64,000 nucleotides of DNA, taken from NCBI GenBank assembly GCA_964247055.1, contig OZ176050.1, forward strand, positions 11,346,001-11,410,000, written 5' to 3'. The notes beneath the pieces are model-generated. The model saw nothing but the letters and a program-made list of their open reading frames with translations, was not told the DNA's origin and ran no database searches. Source of the stretch: Paragordius varius (taxonomy: Eukaryota > Nematomorpha). This document shows, piece after piece, positions 63,974-64,000 of the stretch (position 1 is the stretch's first letter; every line of letters begins with the position of its first letter). The translations under genes and the position numbers were made by a program.

Positions 63974-64000
63974 CTATAAAAATTGAATATAAATAAACAT

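Overview
The window is about three-quarters A+T and comes from an animal genome. It carries spliced genes whose products match metazoan SoxC, POLE2 and GBF1, large repeat-filled intergenic spaces, and many DNA-transposon derivatives. A Sox HMG box restricts it to Metazoa. The phylum cannot be settled by reading: high A+T, long Asn-rich linkers and introns from 22 nt to over 4 kb would suit a cnidarian, a flatworm or another AT-rich invertebrate. No virus-derived element was recognised.

Layout. Bases 1-1876 are the right part of a large TA-flanked DNA element with an array of about 115-bp repeats. Bases 1962-4982 are two CACTA-like copies facing each other. From 5 to 16 kb there is gene-poor DNA with small Tc1/mariner-type and hAT-type MITEs. 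A two-exon soxC gene lies on the minus strand at 16045-19746. From 20 to 46 kb there is gene-poor DNA holding MITEs, three LINE ORF2 3' ends, a 1.8-kb decayed hAT element with a perfect 8-bp target duplication (37895-39717), and a second hAT-like element (44546-45776).

The right end is gene-dense. POLE2, the second subunit of DNA polymerase epsilon, is complete on the plus strand (46351-57359, 13 exons, about 651 residues). GBF1, the large Golgi Arf-GEF, converges on it from the minus strand; its last 15 exons (57616-63973, about 755 residues) are here and the rest lies beyond the right edge. The two stop codons are 256 bp apart and the poly(A) signals interleave, so the mRNAs probably overlap tail to tail. 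The three genes have unrelated roles: developmental transcription, DNA replication and Golgi traffic.

Most notable is the POLE2 gene structure. It has two introns of only 23 and 22 nt, one intron with a U12-type 5' splice site (ATATCCTTT), a CACTA-like insertion in intron 4, and a 4.25-kb foldback element in intron 9. The tandem repeats of that element each carry a good acceptor and a good donor, so each arm reads as a chain of about 59-nt pseudo-exons.
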